Source of the DNA: Paramecium octaurelia
Taxonomy: Eukaryota > Ciliophora > Oligohymenophorea > Peniculida > Parameciidae
Assembly (NCBI GenBank): GCA_905182995.1
Contig: CAJJDP010000123.1
Coordinates: 124,001 to 188,000, forward strand
Length of the DNA stretch: 64,000 bases
Reading direction: 5' to 3'
In this document: positions 1 to 13,026 of the stretch, one piece after another
How positions within the stretch are numbered: the stretch's first letter is position 1
Layout of the letters: every line of letters starts with the position of its first letter
Position numbers and translations under genes: made by a program
Notes under the pieces: model-generated
What the model saw: the letters and a program-made list of their open reading frames with translations, nothing else
What the model was told of the DNA's origin: nothing
The model's database searches: none

Positions 1-525
1 TTATGTTTTATTGGATTTTGCATTTCTATAGGTTAATTGCTTTTGTTATCTTTTGTTAGGTCTACATAGTCTACCCAAACTGGCATATTAAACTATCTTT
101 AAAATAATTCATTAGGCTGTGTTACCCCTGATATTTGGAGGATTCTCAAAATGAAAAAGAAGTCGAATGATTATTTTAATAATCTATAATAAATATATTA
201 AATGTTGACTAAAAGTGTAAAAGGTGACTAATTGCATTAAACAATCACTACAGTATCGATAACATAATTAAACCTAGATAAATTATAGATCGATAATAAC
301 TTCAGAGAAGAGATAAGGCGATATCCCTCGATACATGAATGGAAAATGCAAAATAAAACTTCGCAAAGAAAAAAGCTATTTGCCTTACTTGAATATCAGA
401 GAACCCTCTCTGCCGACGTTGAAATCGCCTGTTAATAAACAATAACAGCTAAACAGCATGAGTTGGATATCATTAATTTAAGTCTAAAATAAACCCAGAG
501 ATAGGTCGATTTCTATTGCCAATGA
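1..525 (+). CDS. 3' end of a putative membrane protein (partial)
   Basis: One frame stays open from base 1 to TGA at 523-525 when TAA/TAG are read as Gln. The first residues (LCFIGFCISIGQLLLLSFV) look like a transmembrane segment. The remaining ~150 residues are hydrophilic, rich in K, Q and N, and fit a cytoplasmic tail; the motif TPDIWRIL sits just after the membrane segment. The 5' part lies outside the window, so the full protein cannot be judged. An internal ATG at 151 could give a 124-residue product, but the open frame upstream argues for a partial gene. No family is recognised. Confidence 0.5.
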
Positions 526-809
526 AACCTATTTCCAAAGAACAAGATAAGGTAGTTTTTTAGATAATCTCCTTAAATAACTAAATAAAAATAAAAGATC
601 ATCTTGAATTTTTGATTATTACATATGACTTCGTAAAATAGTGGTTCTGTTTAATGAACATCAATTGTACATCCCAATTTAACCTTTTAATGGTTCTGCA
701 AATAGAGAAACTATTTTTAATCTAGTAGGATTCTACTTTTAACTAATCGAATAGTAATAATTAATCAATTATTAATTTATGTAAAATATAAACATAGTTT
801 GTTTGTCCA
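526..809. other. convergent intergenic gap
   Basis: A short AT-rich gap lies between the stop of the partial plus-strand gene and the stop of the minus-strand EF-hand gene. I see no RNA gene or conserved element in it. Confidence 0.4.
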
Positions 810-1651
810 TCATTTTTTTGGAGAAGGAGAACCAGCATTTTCATTGTCCTCTTGTTAAAGCTTTTCCAGAAATCTCTCAAAATCCTTCATTCTAATTTTC
901 ACAGTTGAAATACTAGATGTTGATCTTTGAGTCATGGATCTATGGGATAGAAGCTTAACAATAAATATGGATTTATACTGATAATAAACTGCTGTTCCTC
1001 TTTATTGATTTTTTGTTTTCTGCTCTAAACAACTATCTAAATGTATCGAAATCTAAACTTTCATTTGAAACTTCTAATTATTCCAATAATTCATCAATAT
1101 CGAAATTCAAATCGAATTCAACCGACAATATTTCGATTATTTTATTTTTATGCACATATCCACTCGCATCAGGTTCACCTCCAAGTGCCACAAATGCATC
1201 AACTATAATCATATTGTAATTCACTTACTAAATTCACTATATTATATTTGTTCATCGTTCTCCTTTACCTTGTTCTCAAAGTCTTTGCAAACTCTGGTGA
1301 TATATAATAATGTTTGGAAATCAAGCTTTGCTGTATTCCTGTCCTCAATTTCCTTGAAGATCTTCTCCTTGCAATTTTGATTTATTTCAAAACCAAATTC
1401 TTATCTAAGAAATACTAAATACCCTTTAACAAATCCATTGTGTCATGGTAAGTTAAGAATCCAACCTTGTTATAATCCATACGTTTGAACATCTTCATTA
1501 GAGAATCAATTTCATTCTTCTGCAAATCGCAAGTTGTGGTATATTTTAGCAAAGAATTATAGTCAATCTAAACACTTTTCATATTGCTCTAATTGATTTT
1601 CTAAGAAGATTGTTATTCTACAATCTATAAACTATTCACATTGTTATCCAT
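810..1651 (-). CDS. EF-hand calcium-binding protein
   Basis: Starts at ATG 1651-1649 (MDNNVNSLQ) and stops at TGA 812-810. Around residues 50-70 the segment KMFKRMDYNKVGFLTYHD has the layout of an EF-hand loop (D-x-N-x-x-G-x-L-x-x-x-D). A second, weaker EF-like stretch (ALGGEPDASGYVHKNKI) follows an intron. The C-terminus is basic, Ser-rich and ends in SPSPKK. Three introns of 25-26 nt make the frame continuous and give about 254 residues; two of them end in AAG and one starts with GTT. The two-EF layout resembles calmodulin-like axonemal proteins of ciliates, but I cannot assign a family. Calcium binding is inferred only from the loop. Confidence 0.65.
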
Positions 1652-2231
1652 TTCAAAAAACCCAAATTTTATATTATAAAAATATTCAATCTAAAAAGAC
1701 ATAACTTAAATATTGGACCATCACTTTATTGATTAGAATCTCAATTGAAGTATTGTTACTATAAGTAGCCTAATAGATGAGAATTGATTTACAATACTCT
1801 ACAGTATTATTGTAAATAAATCATTTAGTGAAAGATCTATTAATACAGAATAATAATTTTACAAATAACATTTTTAACAAATTAATTGCATAGTTCTAAT
1901 TTGATCATTTCTAGTATTTTAATTTTGAAGGATAAGACTAAGCGATAATCAAATTGAATCAATTATCCATGAAACTATATAAGATTTGGATAAATAAAAT
2001 GTGAATGATAAATTAATTAATAAAGAGCATTACCTGCAGAAAACATAGCTTCAAATTAATTAAGAGTGATATCACTTAATTTATTTAAGATTCAAATCAA
2101 TTTATGTTTTTTAATGATAAAATGAATAGAATAAATAGAACTCTAAATTTAGAATGCTATAAATGTTCAAATGAAATTGAAATGACTATTTTAATTAAAA
2201 TCGCCTATGTGAAATTTTGCAATATATTTAA
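1652..2231. other. AT-rich intergenic region
   Basis: This stretch lies upstream of the EF-hand gene (minus) and of the small plus-strand ORF at 2232. Short open stretches exist on both strands, for example a plus-strand ATG near 2129, but none has a continuous coding appearance. Confidence 0.3.
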
Positions 2232-2489
2232 ATGAATAATAGGAATGAAATGAAAAGGCCACTTCATTCTTAAGAATCCAATAATATTTGCCAGAAAGAA
2301 TAATAAAAAATGGACTTTCCAACCAGATTCCTAGAATATCGCATTAAAAAGATTAAATTATTTTCAACAATAAGAAGCATAGATAATATTCTAAATCCAA
2401 AGGGTGACTCTATCAAAATATTGTTAATGCTTTATTCCTAAAATTAGACAAGCATGTAAGAAATAATTAATTTCAACAATAAAATTTGA
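2232..2489 (+). CDS. small hypothetical protein, 85 aa
   Basis: Intronless frame from ATG 2232 to TGA 2487-2489 in the ciliate code. Composition looks coding: it uses AGA for Arg, and has a basic middle (RFLEYRIKKIKLFST) and a hydrophilic N-terminus. It ends 25 bp before the stop of the minus-strand gene at 2515, so the two are convergent. Extra 5' exons are possible, because another open stretch lies just upstream. No family recognised. Confidence 0.4.
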
Positions 2490-2514
2490 CACTATAATAT
2501 AAAATTGACTGTCT

Positions 2515-2727
2515 TCAACTCAACTTTTTTAATAACTCTTATGCCTTCTTCTCTTTGACTTCTCTTTATTTAATAATTTTCTTCTTCTATTAATCGAATT
2601 AATCGGGATTCACCATGTATGATGATACAATTCCGGCTAATAAGGTAGCCACTATGTATGCAATAAGTGAATATAGTATCAAGCCCCAGAAACTGTTGAT
2701 TGCTGGGAAGTATGCAAAAATATTCAT
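2515..2727 (-). CDS. small single-pass membrane protein, ~70 aa
   Basis: From ATG 2727 (MNIFAYFPAINSFWGLILYS) to TGA 2517-2515. A long hydrophobic helix fills residues ~10-40, followed by a strongly basic tail (KKKIIKQREVKEKKAQELL). This fits a small membrane anchor with a cytosolic basic tail. The frame can extend to an ATG at 2841, directly after the stop of the PAS protein, but that extension is AT-rich and less convincing. It is a separate gene from the PAS protein because the PAS frame ends in TGA at 2844-2842. No family recognised. Confidence 0.5.
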
Positions 2728-2841
2728 TAAATTATTTTCTTCGATAAATATATAAGTCAAATGAATTTCAATTAAATTGGAATCGAAAATCAGTTTTGAA
2801 TTTAATAAGAAATAATAATATTTATATTATTTACAAATCAT

Positions 2842-5800
2842 TCAAAAAAAATATGTTCTTATGTTGATTAATTTTTGTTTGATTACAGAATTATCCAATT
2901 TGTTTTCAGGAATCATCAATATCAAATATTTATATGAATTAATTTCTACATCGGACGCTTTAATTAAGTACCCATTCATTAAGAATAAGAAAAGCATTAA
3001 ACTAAAAATAATTACAAATTACATAGATCCTAAGACGTAGTAATATGTTAAGACTTTATCAATGATTAACTAACTGGCCTTTTAATTTCCATCTATTAAC
3101 AATCCCTGACTCTCGTCTATTATTGGTTAAATATCTATAACATATTCAACAAAAATATTAACAAATAACCTTTAGCTGATAGTTTATTTTAGCAATTCTA
3201 AATCAGTTTCAAATAGTCCACTTAACTTCTCTGATTCGAATTCACTTATCGAAAACTAATAAATATTTTAAATCATTCCATTTAAACCTTCTTTTAAGAA
3301 TTATGCATACGATTCATTTTAAAATTATCTTACTACACAAAATGGTAAATCATGTATCTAACAATAATCTGAATTGAAAGAATCTACAATTTCATTGATC
3401 GAAGAGGAATCAATAAAATCATATTAAACTATAGATTCGGTGATATCTAAAATTACAGTTGGTAATTGATCAATTATTTCAAAATACTTTTGGATAATTA
3501 AGAATTATTCTGTCTTATTTCTAAAATTATTAGTTAATGGTTCAGTTTTAATAATTTATCCTAAAGTTATGCTCGAATCAAGCCTCTATTAGAATAATAA
3601 AAATTGTTTATTAACAGTAACTGATGGTATATATGAATCAAATAAATTCAAGAGTAGAATATATCCACCAACAAAAAAAGCAATAAAAAATATTAATACT
3701 AATGCTTCAATAAATATTAAAAATGTCTCCTTAAATGATTTCTCTATACTACTTGACCCACCTTTTCTTTTATTTTTTGTTGGTGATATCTCTTTTATGA
3801 ATTGATTTTATTTATGACTCCACAAATCATAAAAATTATATTGTTTCCATTACTACGTTTTCCAACTATCAATAATGATCGTAAGAGTTGCTATCTATTC
3901 AACTATTTCCTCCTGAGATAATCTTTAAAGAAGAGAAACCAATTTTGATTTGAGACTTGATTTAGCTGACACAACTTTAAAAATAAAGGTAAATATGGTT
4001 ATGATCATCAATAAACCAGTAATTAGAATTACTATAAAAACATCACTCAATTTAATATCTGCGAATTATTAAACAAATTCTTCTGAGTATATTAGAATTT
4101 TGTAGATCAAATAAAAGATCTATTCTTAAAAATAAAAAGGCTTTTACCTTATCTATTCAAAATCATATGTGAGGTTAGTTAGAATTCTGTTTCTTAAGAA
4201 AGACAATTAGCTTTCCTATAAACGATTAAAATAAATAAAACATCTCTCAAAATTGGAATCATTTGCATATTTATCAAGATACATGCAACTCTATCTTTCT
4301 AGATCTAATTACTCAGATATTACTGTTTAATAAGATTCAGCAAGACTTTGATTTAGTGATTCTTACAAATAAGGACTCAAGGTATAAATTTTTAATCCCT
4401 ATAAATAGGTAGACTATATTAGTTGATAGTTAGAAACTATTATTTTATTTAGAGTCTAAATAGATTTCAGTTCATATATTTATTCTTTAAATTCTAAAAA
4501 CTGATTCTAAACCAGTATAGTATTTATGACGATATATATTAAAACTAAAATTTCCAATATCCATGTTAAAGTCTTAGCATTTGCCAATAATCGAATATTA
4601 TTACTGACATCAACTATTTCTCTTATTAGATCAATTTAAAGAGAACTGACTTTTTGACTAAATTACTTATGATCATTCTAATCAATATCCTTTGAAGTTT
4701 AAAATGATTTTGAAATATAATCAGCATTATCATTTTCACCCTTATTATCATTTGCAAATTCCTATATAGGATCCTGTTTAAACCTTGAAATTTCTATCAT
4801 GTCTCTTTCTAATTGATTCAAGATATCATAATCCTTATTCACTTATTCTTGAACTGACAACTAGGGTAAAACAAATTCAGTCTTTTACATAGAACCTCTA
4901 AATGATTATTAACCAGAAAGTAATTGTCTGTGTGTTTGTCTTTAAGTCAATATGAAAGGGGTTTTTGACTAATTTTGACTAAAATTCATCTATTTTGATG
5001 AGTTTTTATCTAGCACTCCTTCATAATCTATCTCCGGATCATCAAACAGCAACTTTTCTACTAGTAACTATTGGTGCAGATTATTAAAAACTTAAATTTC
5101 TCTTATTTGATGTCCTTCCGATGAGATTTAATCAGACTCCTGTTGATCTATCTAATATGACATAGTTAATGATAAGGTTTTTGCAGCAGATTTATTTTAT
5201 GAAGTTGAGATTTGAGTAGTAGCCGCATCAGTCAACCTATAATCTTATATTTATAATAAAAAATAAATCTTATTGTAAATTTTGGTCATTTAAATAGTGT
5301 AAGCCATTTCGATCCTTTGCTTAACTTCACTAAATTTATAGGTTGTTCTATTGTTTAAGATGAGAAAGAATTTGTCTTAAAAGTTAGGATCCAACAAATT
5401 GATATAGATATTATCAATTGCATATTCGTTAATTACTTCTTCTTGATCAGTTTTTTGATTTACTAGTTTCATTTGATTTATTAGGAACTAAGTTTGAACT
5501 ATGCAGTCGTTATTGTTATTTGGGAACTCCCAAAAAGATCTGACATTTATTAATTAGTAATTTTGCGAACTTTAAATATTTTCTTATAATTATTTTAATT
5601 ATTGTGGTATTTGTGGAATATAATGAAGAATTTGACCTCCTTTCTCGACTATATCTTGGAGTCTATAATGCTTTTAATTACTTTCAGATATCAATTCGCC
5701 CATAAAATTAAATATTTTTTAGGTAACTCCCATTATAATGCCATCCTAATCAAAGACAATGTATTCAAAATATTAAGAGTACTATGTTATTATAGCATAT

Positions 5801-7269
5801 AAAGTAATATCGTCCATTTTCAAAGGATTATACAAATGCAAATAACCAGGTTATATGAAATTCTTAGGAGTTTTCAAAAAAATTAGAGATCCTGTTTGCA
5901 TTAGTTTAGATTTGCCATTTTCTAAAAATTTATTTACTAGTTCATCATGTAGGGATGCAATATAGTCAGGCATAAAATCATAGATGTATTTGTAATTTCC
6001 TACTGCTTCTAAAGGGCACGAAAAAAATTGAGAAGCTTACTCTTTATTATAGTTCAATAATTAACCTTAATCATGGATTAAGCTTGTTTATATAATCATA
6101 GATCTATCTAAGTTATGTATGTTTTACTTTACTTGTAAGTAGAATTTGATTATTAATTGTGAATTCATTAAACTATTTATCATATCTAAATAAATCGTCA
6201 ACTATCTTTTCTATTTCTATTGCCTAATACATGGTTATATTATTACCTTTTTTGTATTTACCATGATGATTCCGAAGTATAATTGCAAAATTCTTAAAGT
6301 CAGAATGTCAGAATATTGTTAACCCATAATAGTATTGTTTTCTAAATCATACTCCTATTGAATCAACATTTTGCATTCAGATATGGCTTTCACATAAGGA
6401 ATAATCCTATCTTGTTATCTTGAGTGAGACGAAAATCCAAGTCTTAGGTATTCCAATAAACCGAGTTTCTGTTTTAAGGTTTATTCTAAAAAGGATAAAC
6501 TTTCAACACTTTTATTTTATGCCAAGAGGAATCCTGCTATTGTTAATCTTGGAACCTCGGCTTTCTTAATCTAGGCATCCTATATTCTTTTTAATTGGAT
6601 ATTGATCTCTTTGGTAATTACATTGAGGTAAGCTTTATTAAGGATGCTATCACATTTATATTGAGAATGAAATTAAATCAATGATTTTAATGGGTAGAGT
6701 TGTGAGGAATAGTTACATTGTATTTTAACAATTAAGGAGTCCTTCTATTTTTTATTTTATAATAGTAATTGTATTAATTGATCCATGGATTTCGTTCGAA
6801 TATTTTATTGGCTTGATATTAGCAATGCCTTTTAGATCAGTGCTTTTTGGGTTTAAAATTTATTGAATAAAAGGCTTTCGATTAGTTAGCATTTCTAGAG
6901 AGTGATATTCTGATCAAGTAAATACTAATCATACAATCTTCTTTGAATATTAAGTGTGAAATAAATCGAAAACGTTAGTATTGGAAGTACGAATATAAAT
7001 TATATATTGAACTCAAAACATATGATCAAATTAATCATAATTACCTAATAGATTAAATAAAAAGTGGAATTGTTATTGAGTATGCTCTTTAAAAATAAAA
7101 TCTTGGACAAGTATTTAATTAAAAATAACACTACACTCGCTTCTGTTGATATTTCAGCAAGTAAAATTGCCAATGCTGTGATAATTTCGTAAAATAAATC
7201 AACCACTAGATTTTGATGGTAAATAATCCCTGTAAAATCAATTAGTTATGTTTATTTGCAAATGGACAT
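2842..7269 (-). CDS. large PAS-domain polytopic membrane protein
   Basis: A minus-strand gene of ~4.4 kb with several small introns. The N-terminus has successive hydrophobic segments (DLFYEIITALAILLAEIS; FVLPILTFSIYF). The middle (about 5790-6000) carries a PAS-fold signature that I recognise from ciliate PAS/S-box membrane proteins: YIYDFMPDYIASLHDEL, then LVNKFLENGKSKLM, then a stretch ending in PGYLHLYNP. More transmembrane helices follow (IVILITGLLMIITIFTFIF; FVIIFSLMLFLFLMNGYL) and the frame ends at TGA 2844-2842. The family is expanded in ciliates; members are thought to be sensors, but no ligand or output domain is visible here. Start: ATG 7269 (MSICKQTQ) is the first in-frame Met. 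Open minus-strand codons continue upstream to about 7990, so extra 5' exons are possible. Confidence 0.6.
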
Positions 7270-7485
7270 CCATAAAAGTTGTTAAGTATACATAATTAAA
7301 TTACAAATAGTTAGAATGTATATTTTTACGCTTGGGTAATTATTAATTTAATAAAATATGGTATTCCAAGTAGGAAGTATCAATATTTTATGCTAGATTT
7401 TAATTAATAATACAAGCATATACTAACAATTTTGATAATGTTTAAAAAATGTCACAATCACAACACATAAAATATTTATTGACAG

Positions 7486-8266
7486 ATGCACAACAGCCAA
7501 ATAAATAAGCATCTATTAGTTATCGATTATGATCAGATAATTCGTTATAATAAACTATGAGATAATATTGAAAATCTTTCTAGTGTTAAGTAATTAAAAT
7601 ACTTTGTGTCCGTGTTTAAGCCAGAAATTAATTGCAATTCCTAAAGGCCACAAATTATCAGCAAAATTCTAATAGTCAGCATTAAAAGTTCTTTGTGTTG
7701 CTTATGGAACGATTATGTAAATGAAATGTACCCCTCCAAAAGAGAGAAAACCTATTTTCGCATCATTCTCATTTTAAATTTTATAATAATTTTAATATTA
7801 ATATACTAAATGATAATCATAATATAATAAAGTTAAATGATTATATATCTTCTAGTTATATTTATAAGTAATTTGCTATTTCCAAATAGGAATTCCAATA
7901 GGAACTGAAAAATTGATTACTGCAACCCGTTCCCACTTTTACAAGTATCCTAAAAGTATTTCTTTTATCTCATGAGTAAAATCTCCAAGGAACTTAATCT
8001 TCAATTATATTACTTATGTTAAATGAGTTGTAAAAGTTATTGATATATTTCAAATGGATTTTCCATAATTCAAAATTGATTCTTAAGATCTAACTTTTAA
8101 TTTGTTGTTTAAGCAAACGGATGATGAGACTGATGGAAAATCTATAGTAATAAAGACAGCTGACATAAAATTTATGGAAATTATTGATTTAATTCAAAAA
8201 TAGGAAATGACAATAACTAACTTACACTCATTCATTAATTTATTTTATTAATTATTATTATAATGA
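7486..8266 (+). pseudogene. possible decayed or misassembled plus-strand gene
   Basis: Several plus-strand stretches here look coding, but they are interrupted. From ATG 7486, MHNSQINKHLLVIDYDQIIR runs into TGA and then resumes (DNIENLSSVKQLKYFVSVF). At about 8024-8266, VVKVIDIFQMDFPQFKIDSQ continues into an acidic, well-formed segment (KQTDDETDGKSIVIKTADI) ending at TGA 8264-8266. In-frame TGAs near 7981 and 8022 are not removed by any obvious intron. The last stretch alone from ATG 8053 would be a 70-residue ORF. The minus strand is also open across 7290-7990, and I could not decide which strand is real. Confidence 0.25.
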
Positions 8267-11200
8267 TAAGTCGAGACACTGGGTTCTAGGATCTGGAGAG
8301 TGGAATTCAAAGTAATAATTTATCATCAGGGCAATTGGTTGATTTGGATTAACACAGCCCAAATAATGGATAGTAATTGGATCCAACTCTGGAGTTTTCT
8401 TAATTATAATAACTTGAAGCTCTAAGAATGAAAAGGGATATTTTCGATAATAAAAATAAGCAAGCATTAAATTTGGGGAATAAATCAGATATAAACGAGG
8501 AGGATTGTCTAATTAGCAATTTAAGGTATGTTAGTTCGATATAATAGTGGAAAAAGAAGTGAACCTTAAGGCTCTATCAGTTCTTTAAGTTGCAACTAAA
8601 AGAAGCCGAAGCATCTGACTACAAAAACTCCAAAGCACAAGTCCAATAAAACTATTTAGTTCTAATAAAAATTGGAGTAAGACGATTTTGTAATTGCATC
8701 TCCAATTAAAGAAGGTACTCAAATTTTGAGGATAAAATCCGATGCTAAAATAGCTAAATATTAAACATTTGTGCAAAAATTGGAGGAGGAACAGGAGCAA
8801 AATGAGAAATAGAAGAGAGCTCAAATGCACCGTGACACTATAAAACAATAATCATTGGTTTTGCGAGGAAAGAGCAGAGAGATGAAAACAGGGTATTGAT
8901 ATTAAGTAATTAGAAAGACTAAATGAAGTTTGGTCACAGAAGGCTTTGATAATTATAAGACTAGTCTCTCGTTTCATCTAGTAATTGAAGACTAAAACAG
9001 AAAGAATTAAATTTCGACTAATAACTTAAAGAATATTTGAAGTAATTTGCGATAATAGTGCTAACTTTGAGTATATGTTAATCAATAGATTAATTAAACA
9101 GAAACCAAGTTTTGGATTAATAATATTCCATCACTTTCAAAGTCGAGCGCTAATACTATTAAACGCAATTGAATCAATCAATGATTTTTTTGGTAAATAT
9201 GTTAAAGTGATAAAGCCTGATAGTTTATTTAAGATAGTTTGGGATATTATTCTATTATTATTTATTGTGGTTAATATATTTTATATTCCAATATATATCA
9301 GTTTCGATGTTAGATCGTCTGGATTATTTGAATGGATATTTGATTTATTGCCCTCATGGGTATTTATTGCAGAGATTCTCTTAAATTTTAATACTGCTTA
9401 TTACGATAAAGGATTAATGCATGAGGATAGAAAACAGATAATGAAACACTACGTAAAAGGTAATTTTTTTTGGGACATAATCGTTGTGATCCCTTTCTTG
9501 ATTTCGTATTTGGACATCCCATTTGTCAGATACACATTATTATTGCGACTTACGAGATTATCTCCATTAATGACTAGCATTGAAGAAGTCCTGAATCTAG
9601 AAGTATTTAAATGTCTCTATCAAATAATAGGATAGTCTCTAAGTCTTTCTGGATTTATTAAAATTGATATTCTTTCTCTTATTAACTGGTCATTTTTGCG
9701 GATGTGCCTGGCATTGGGTTGCAATAATCGAATATCAAAATTATGGATAAGAAATAACTTGGCTTACTCATTATGAACCCAATGCCATGAATTATGAATG
9801 GTTTGATAGATACATCATATCCTTATATTGGAGTGTGATCACTACTGTTACTGTAGGTTACGGTGACATTGTGCCTGTTACCACGGTGGAGAGAGTCTTT
9901 GTTATAGTAGTAACCCTGCTGATTTGTGGTGTGTTTGGTTATTGTTTGTCTAATATTGGAAATATATTTAAACAAATCACAGACAAGAAAGCCATCTACA
10001 AATAAAGAATAAGAGAAATCAATCAGCATATTAGGAAGAGAGGTCTCAGTTATAATTTACAATTAAAAGTACATTTACATTTAAAAATCTTAGGTCAAAA
10101 AGTATTTTGAATACTTCCTGAAAGTGAAGTAGGAGGAGGATCAACATGCAGAACAATTTATAGAACAACTCACTAAACATCTGAGGGAAGAAGTCTTAAT
10201 TGATATATATAGAAAGACACTCTAACAATCTAGATTTTTAAGGGAAAATTTTAGTGAAGAAATTCTCAATCGATTATGTTAGATAGTAAAAGAAACCAAA
10301 TTGTACCCAGAATAAGTCCTTTTTTAAAGGAATGACTCTCCTAAAGCATTATGGTTTGTTTTGTCTGGAGCAGTTGAGTATGTTGCTGATCATTAAAGTA
10401 TAACAATCTCCTTATCCCACTAGATGAAGATGAACACTATTACACTGAAACATTTCTAAAGAAACTAACTCAAGGGTACTATATATTTGAGAATATTAAT
10501 TAGAGCTGTGATTGGTGAAAGAGAATTCATATCTCAAACCCCATATGAATATAATGCAAGAGCTACCAAATTTACTTAATTGCTAGTTGTCGAGTATCTA
10601 TACATATACATATGATTAGTTATCAACAATTCTATTTAATTTTGTAAGAAAATAATGATGAATTTGAGAAGTATTGTCTTGCCAAAGATAATCTATTGTT
10701 CAATAGCAATTATAAAGCCTTTGGGTAAATTTGTGAAATTTGCGGATGGACTCATCGATTTATATAGTAAATCTATACACTTATAATTAGATGTCCTTTC
10801 GTCTTTCTATAACCAAATAAAAATAAAATAGCTAGTTCCTTCGTTTCTACTAAAACCAATAAAAGATTATCATTTCCATATAGAACACTTCCTAAAACTA
10901 ATTGGAGAAACAATGTGCCTGAAGTATAAGAGGCTGCCTTAGGCTATATTGTTTTGAATAACATCATACCAGAAAAGTACTGATTATATCATCATTCAAG
11001 AGAAATAAATGATAATTATCTCATTAATTTGGGGTTTGAATTAAATGATGGGGAGGAAGAGCCTTCAAAAATTGCACCCAATAAAAAGAACTCGACGTCT
11101 AGAGATTAGAAAATTTTATCTCAATATGATAACACACCTCAATAATAACCTATACAATAACCATCCATTTAAACTGTCCTTTAGGATTAAAAGTCATAAA

Positions 11201-12315
11201 ATTAAACAGCTATATTTCATAAGGATTAATAAAAGGTTAATATGACTAATGTAATTTGTAATGTTAATTCTTTAGGAAAGCTTTGTTGATTGGGATTAGG
11301 GTAGTCAATTGAAGAGAAGCATGAATCGAATCAAATTCTAAGGTCTTGACAGAGGACGGACACTTCAATCAATCAAGGGAAAATACCACTAAAATAACCC
11401 AGATGTTTTAGAAGAATCCATGATTTAAGAAGAAGTCAAAATTTAAAATACCAATATTGGATCTTAAAATTTTATTCATAACAAACTCAAAATGGTCAAA
11501 AGTAAGCATAATATCCAAAATCCGATCGGAATTAGAAAAGTCTCTTGGCTTGAATTTGATAGTGGGGTGAGTCAATAGTAAGGTTTGTAAAAATTTATAA
11601 GTATTTTTAGATGGTAGAGCTGCCCAATAACTATTTAATAAGTAAATTAGTAAAGGAAGCGAAACAAACTTTGATTAATCTGCACCGGTAAACTAATAAG
11701 AAAATGATATCAAATAAAGAATTGAAGCCAGAGAAAATAGCATAAAATCCAAAAAGACAAATAACAAGTAGGATATAATTTTTTAATTTAAGTATTGATA
11801 TAGCAAGAAGGAAAAAAAGAAGAAAAACTACTTAACTTTTATAATTCTTTTAAGGTATGGACAATGGAGACAACAAATCAACAAAGAAAGTTGAAAAAGG
11901 TATCTTGGGAAATGATGTTTACAGTTCCAGTGTTTATACTACTGGAGGACCAAGTAATACTGCCTTATTGGAATCGAATAATAAAGATGCTAATGCTGAT
12001 AACAATAGTGTTCATGTCAATCATTCATTTGATGGGATTTAAAAGAGAATCCAAGATATTGTACATGTTCACTTTGAAATGGATTTGGATAGATATAAAT
12101 CTTCGAAATTTTATTTCCCAGATTATAATTTGGATGTTGTAATATAAAAAATTACAATATATTATGAAAAATTGAATGATAAAAAGAATGATTTTGAGGC
12201 TAGGGAAATGAAAAGAACGAAAACCAACCTAACGTTATTTGATAGGATTAGGTAAGCGAAAAGCTAGAATCTTAGAGGAAGTTTTGTGGAGAAATCACTA
12301 TAGGATAATGACTGA
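8263..12315 (+). CDS. cyclic-nucleotide-gated / EAG-type potassium channel
   Basis: A six-transmembrane cation channel with a cytoplasmic nucleotide-binding domain. A hydrophilic N-terminus starts at ATG 8263 (MISRDTGFQDLESG). S1-S4 follow at ~9060-9600 (WDIILLLFIVVNIFYIPIYI; RYTLLLRLTRL is Arg-rich and S4-like), then S5 (FLLLTGHFCGCAWHWVAIIE). The pore is SLYWSVITTVTVGYGDIVP, with the K+ filter TVGYGD, and S6 follows. The C-linker and CNBD (LREEVLIDIYRKTLQQSRFL ... KALWFVLSGAVEY ... VIGEREFI) lie at 10140-10560. A long Q/N-rich tail ends at TGA 12313. Introns are visible at 8526-8547, 8893-8917, 9603-9630 and 10977-11000, among others. Opening by cAMP/cGMP is known for the family; the ligand here is unknown. 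Ciliates carry many such channels, often in cilia. Confidence 0.9.
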
Positions 12316-13026
12316 AATATTAAATCCCACTTTTATACATTATTTATTTATTGATTATATAAAAAACGACAGTAATGCTCATTATTACCTATAGAAAATG
12401 ATTTGATTGTTCAAAGTTCAATTCTTATTTATCAGAATGTTATCATCTAACATTTTGAGATTTTTAAAAAAATATAATTATTTCTTATAAAATGACCATA
12501 CTGGCAATTTTAAATGATGTTGTGTTTCTTTAAAAATTTTAGGCAATTTCAGTTGAAATTCAAATAGTAATATCAACGATAATTGTTATCAAAGAAAATC
12601 TTTCATGTTTTCATGATTGTTTAACAAATTTAATCATTTATTAATTTTAATAAAATTTATCTAAAATCCCAATCTATGTTACTAGGCAATGCGAGCATAT
12701 CTTCTAGACAATTATTATTTGAGAATGGGGGATTAAAACAAATTAGGATCAATCTTAAAAAATAGCTAGCTTCATTTTGGACTCCAGAATCATGATTTAC
12801 CTAAATTATTTTACAGAGTTTTTTTATAATATATATACTAAATATATGGGATGAATGGACCTAAATTATAGCAAAAGCTTGATGAAGAAAAGTATTGAAA
12901 ATAATCTGATGTTAAAAAATAATAGAATCTAAATAATTTTAAATTTAAATCAACGCATTCCATTGAGAGAAAATGGCTGCCAACTATGGAAAAAATGATT
13001 GAAAAATTATAAATTATTATAATTAA
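12316..13026. other. intergenic region, possible 39-aa ORF
   Basis: About 700 bp of AT-rich sequence between the channel stop and the next start. The only item with some coding appearance is a plus-strand ORF at 12676-12795 (begins MLLGNASISSRQLLFE), too short to support as a gene. No RNA gene seen. Confidence 0.3.

Noticed and set aside
8258-8848. Minus-strand ORFs opposite the channel N-terminus
   Set aside because: The plus strand here carries the spliced N-terminal exons of the channel, which continue into the conserved membrane core.
9823-10029. Minus-strand 68-residue ORF across the channel pore
   Set aside because: Antisense shadow of the TVGYGD pore region and S6 segment.
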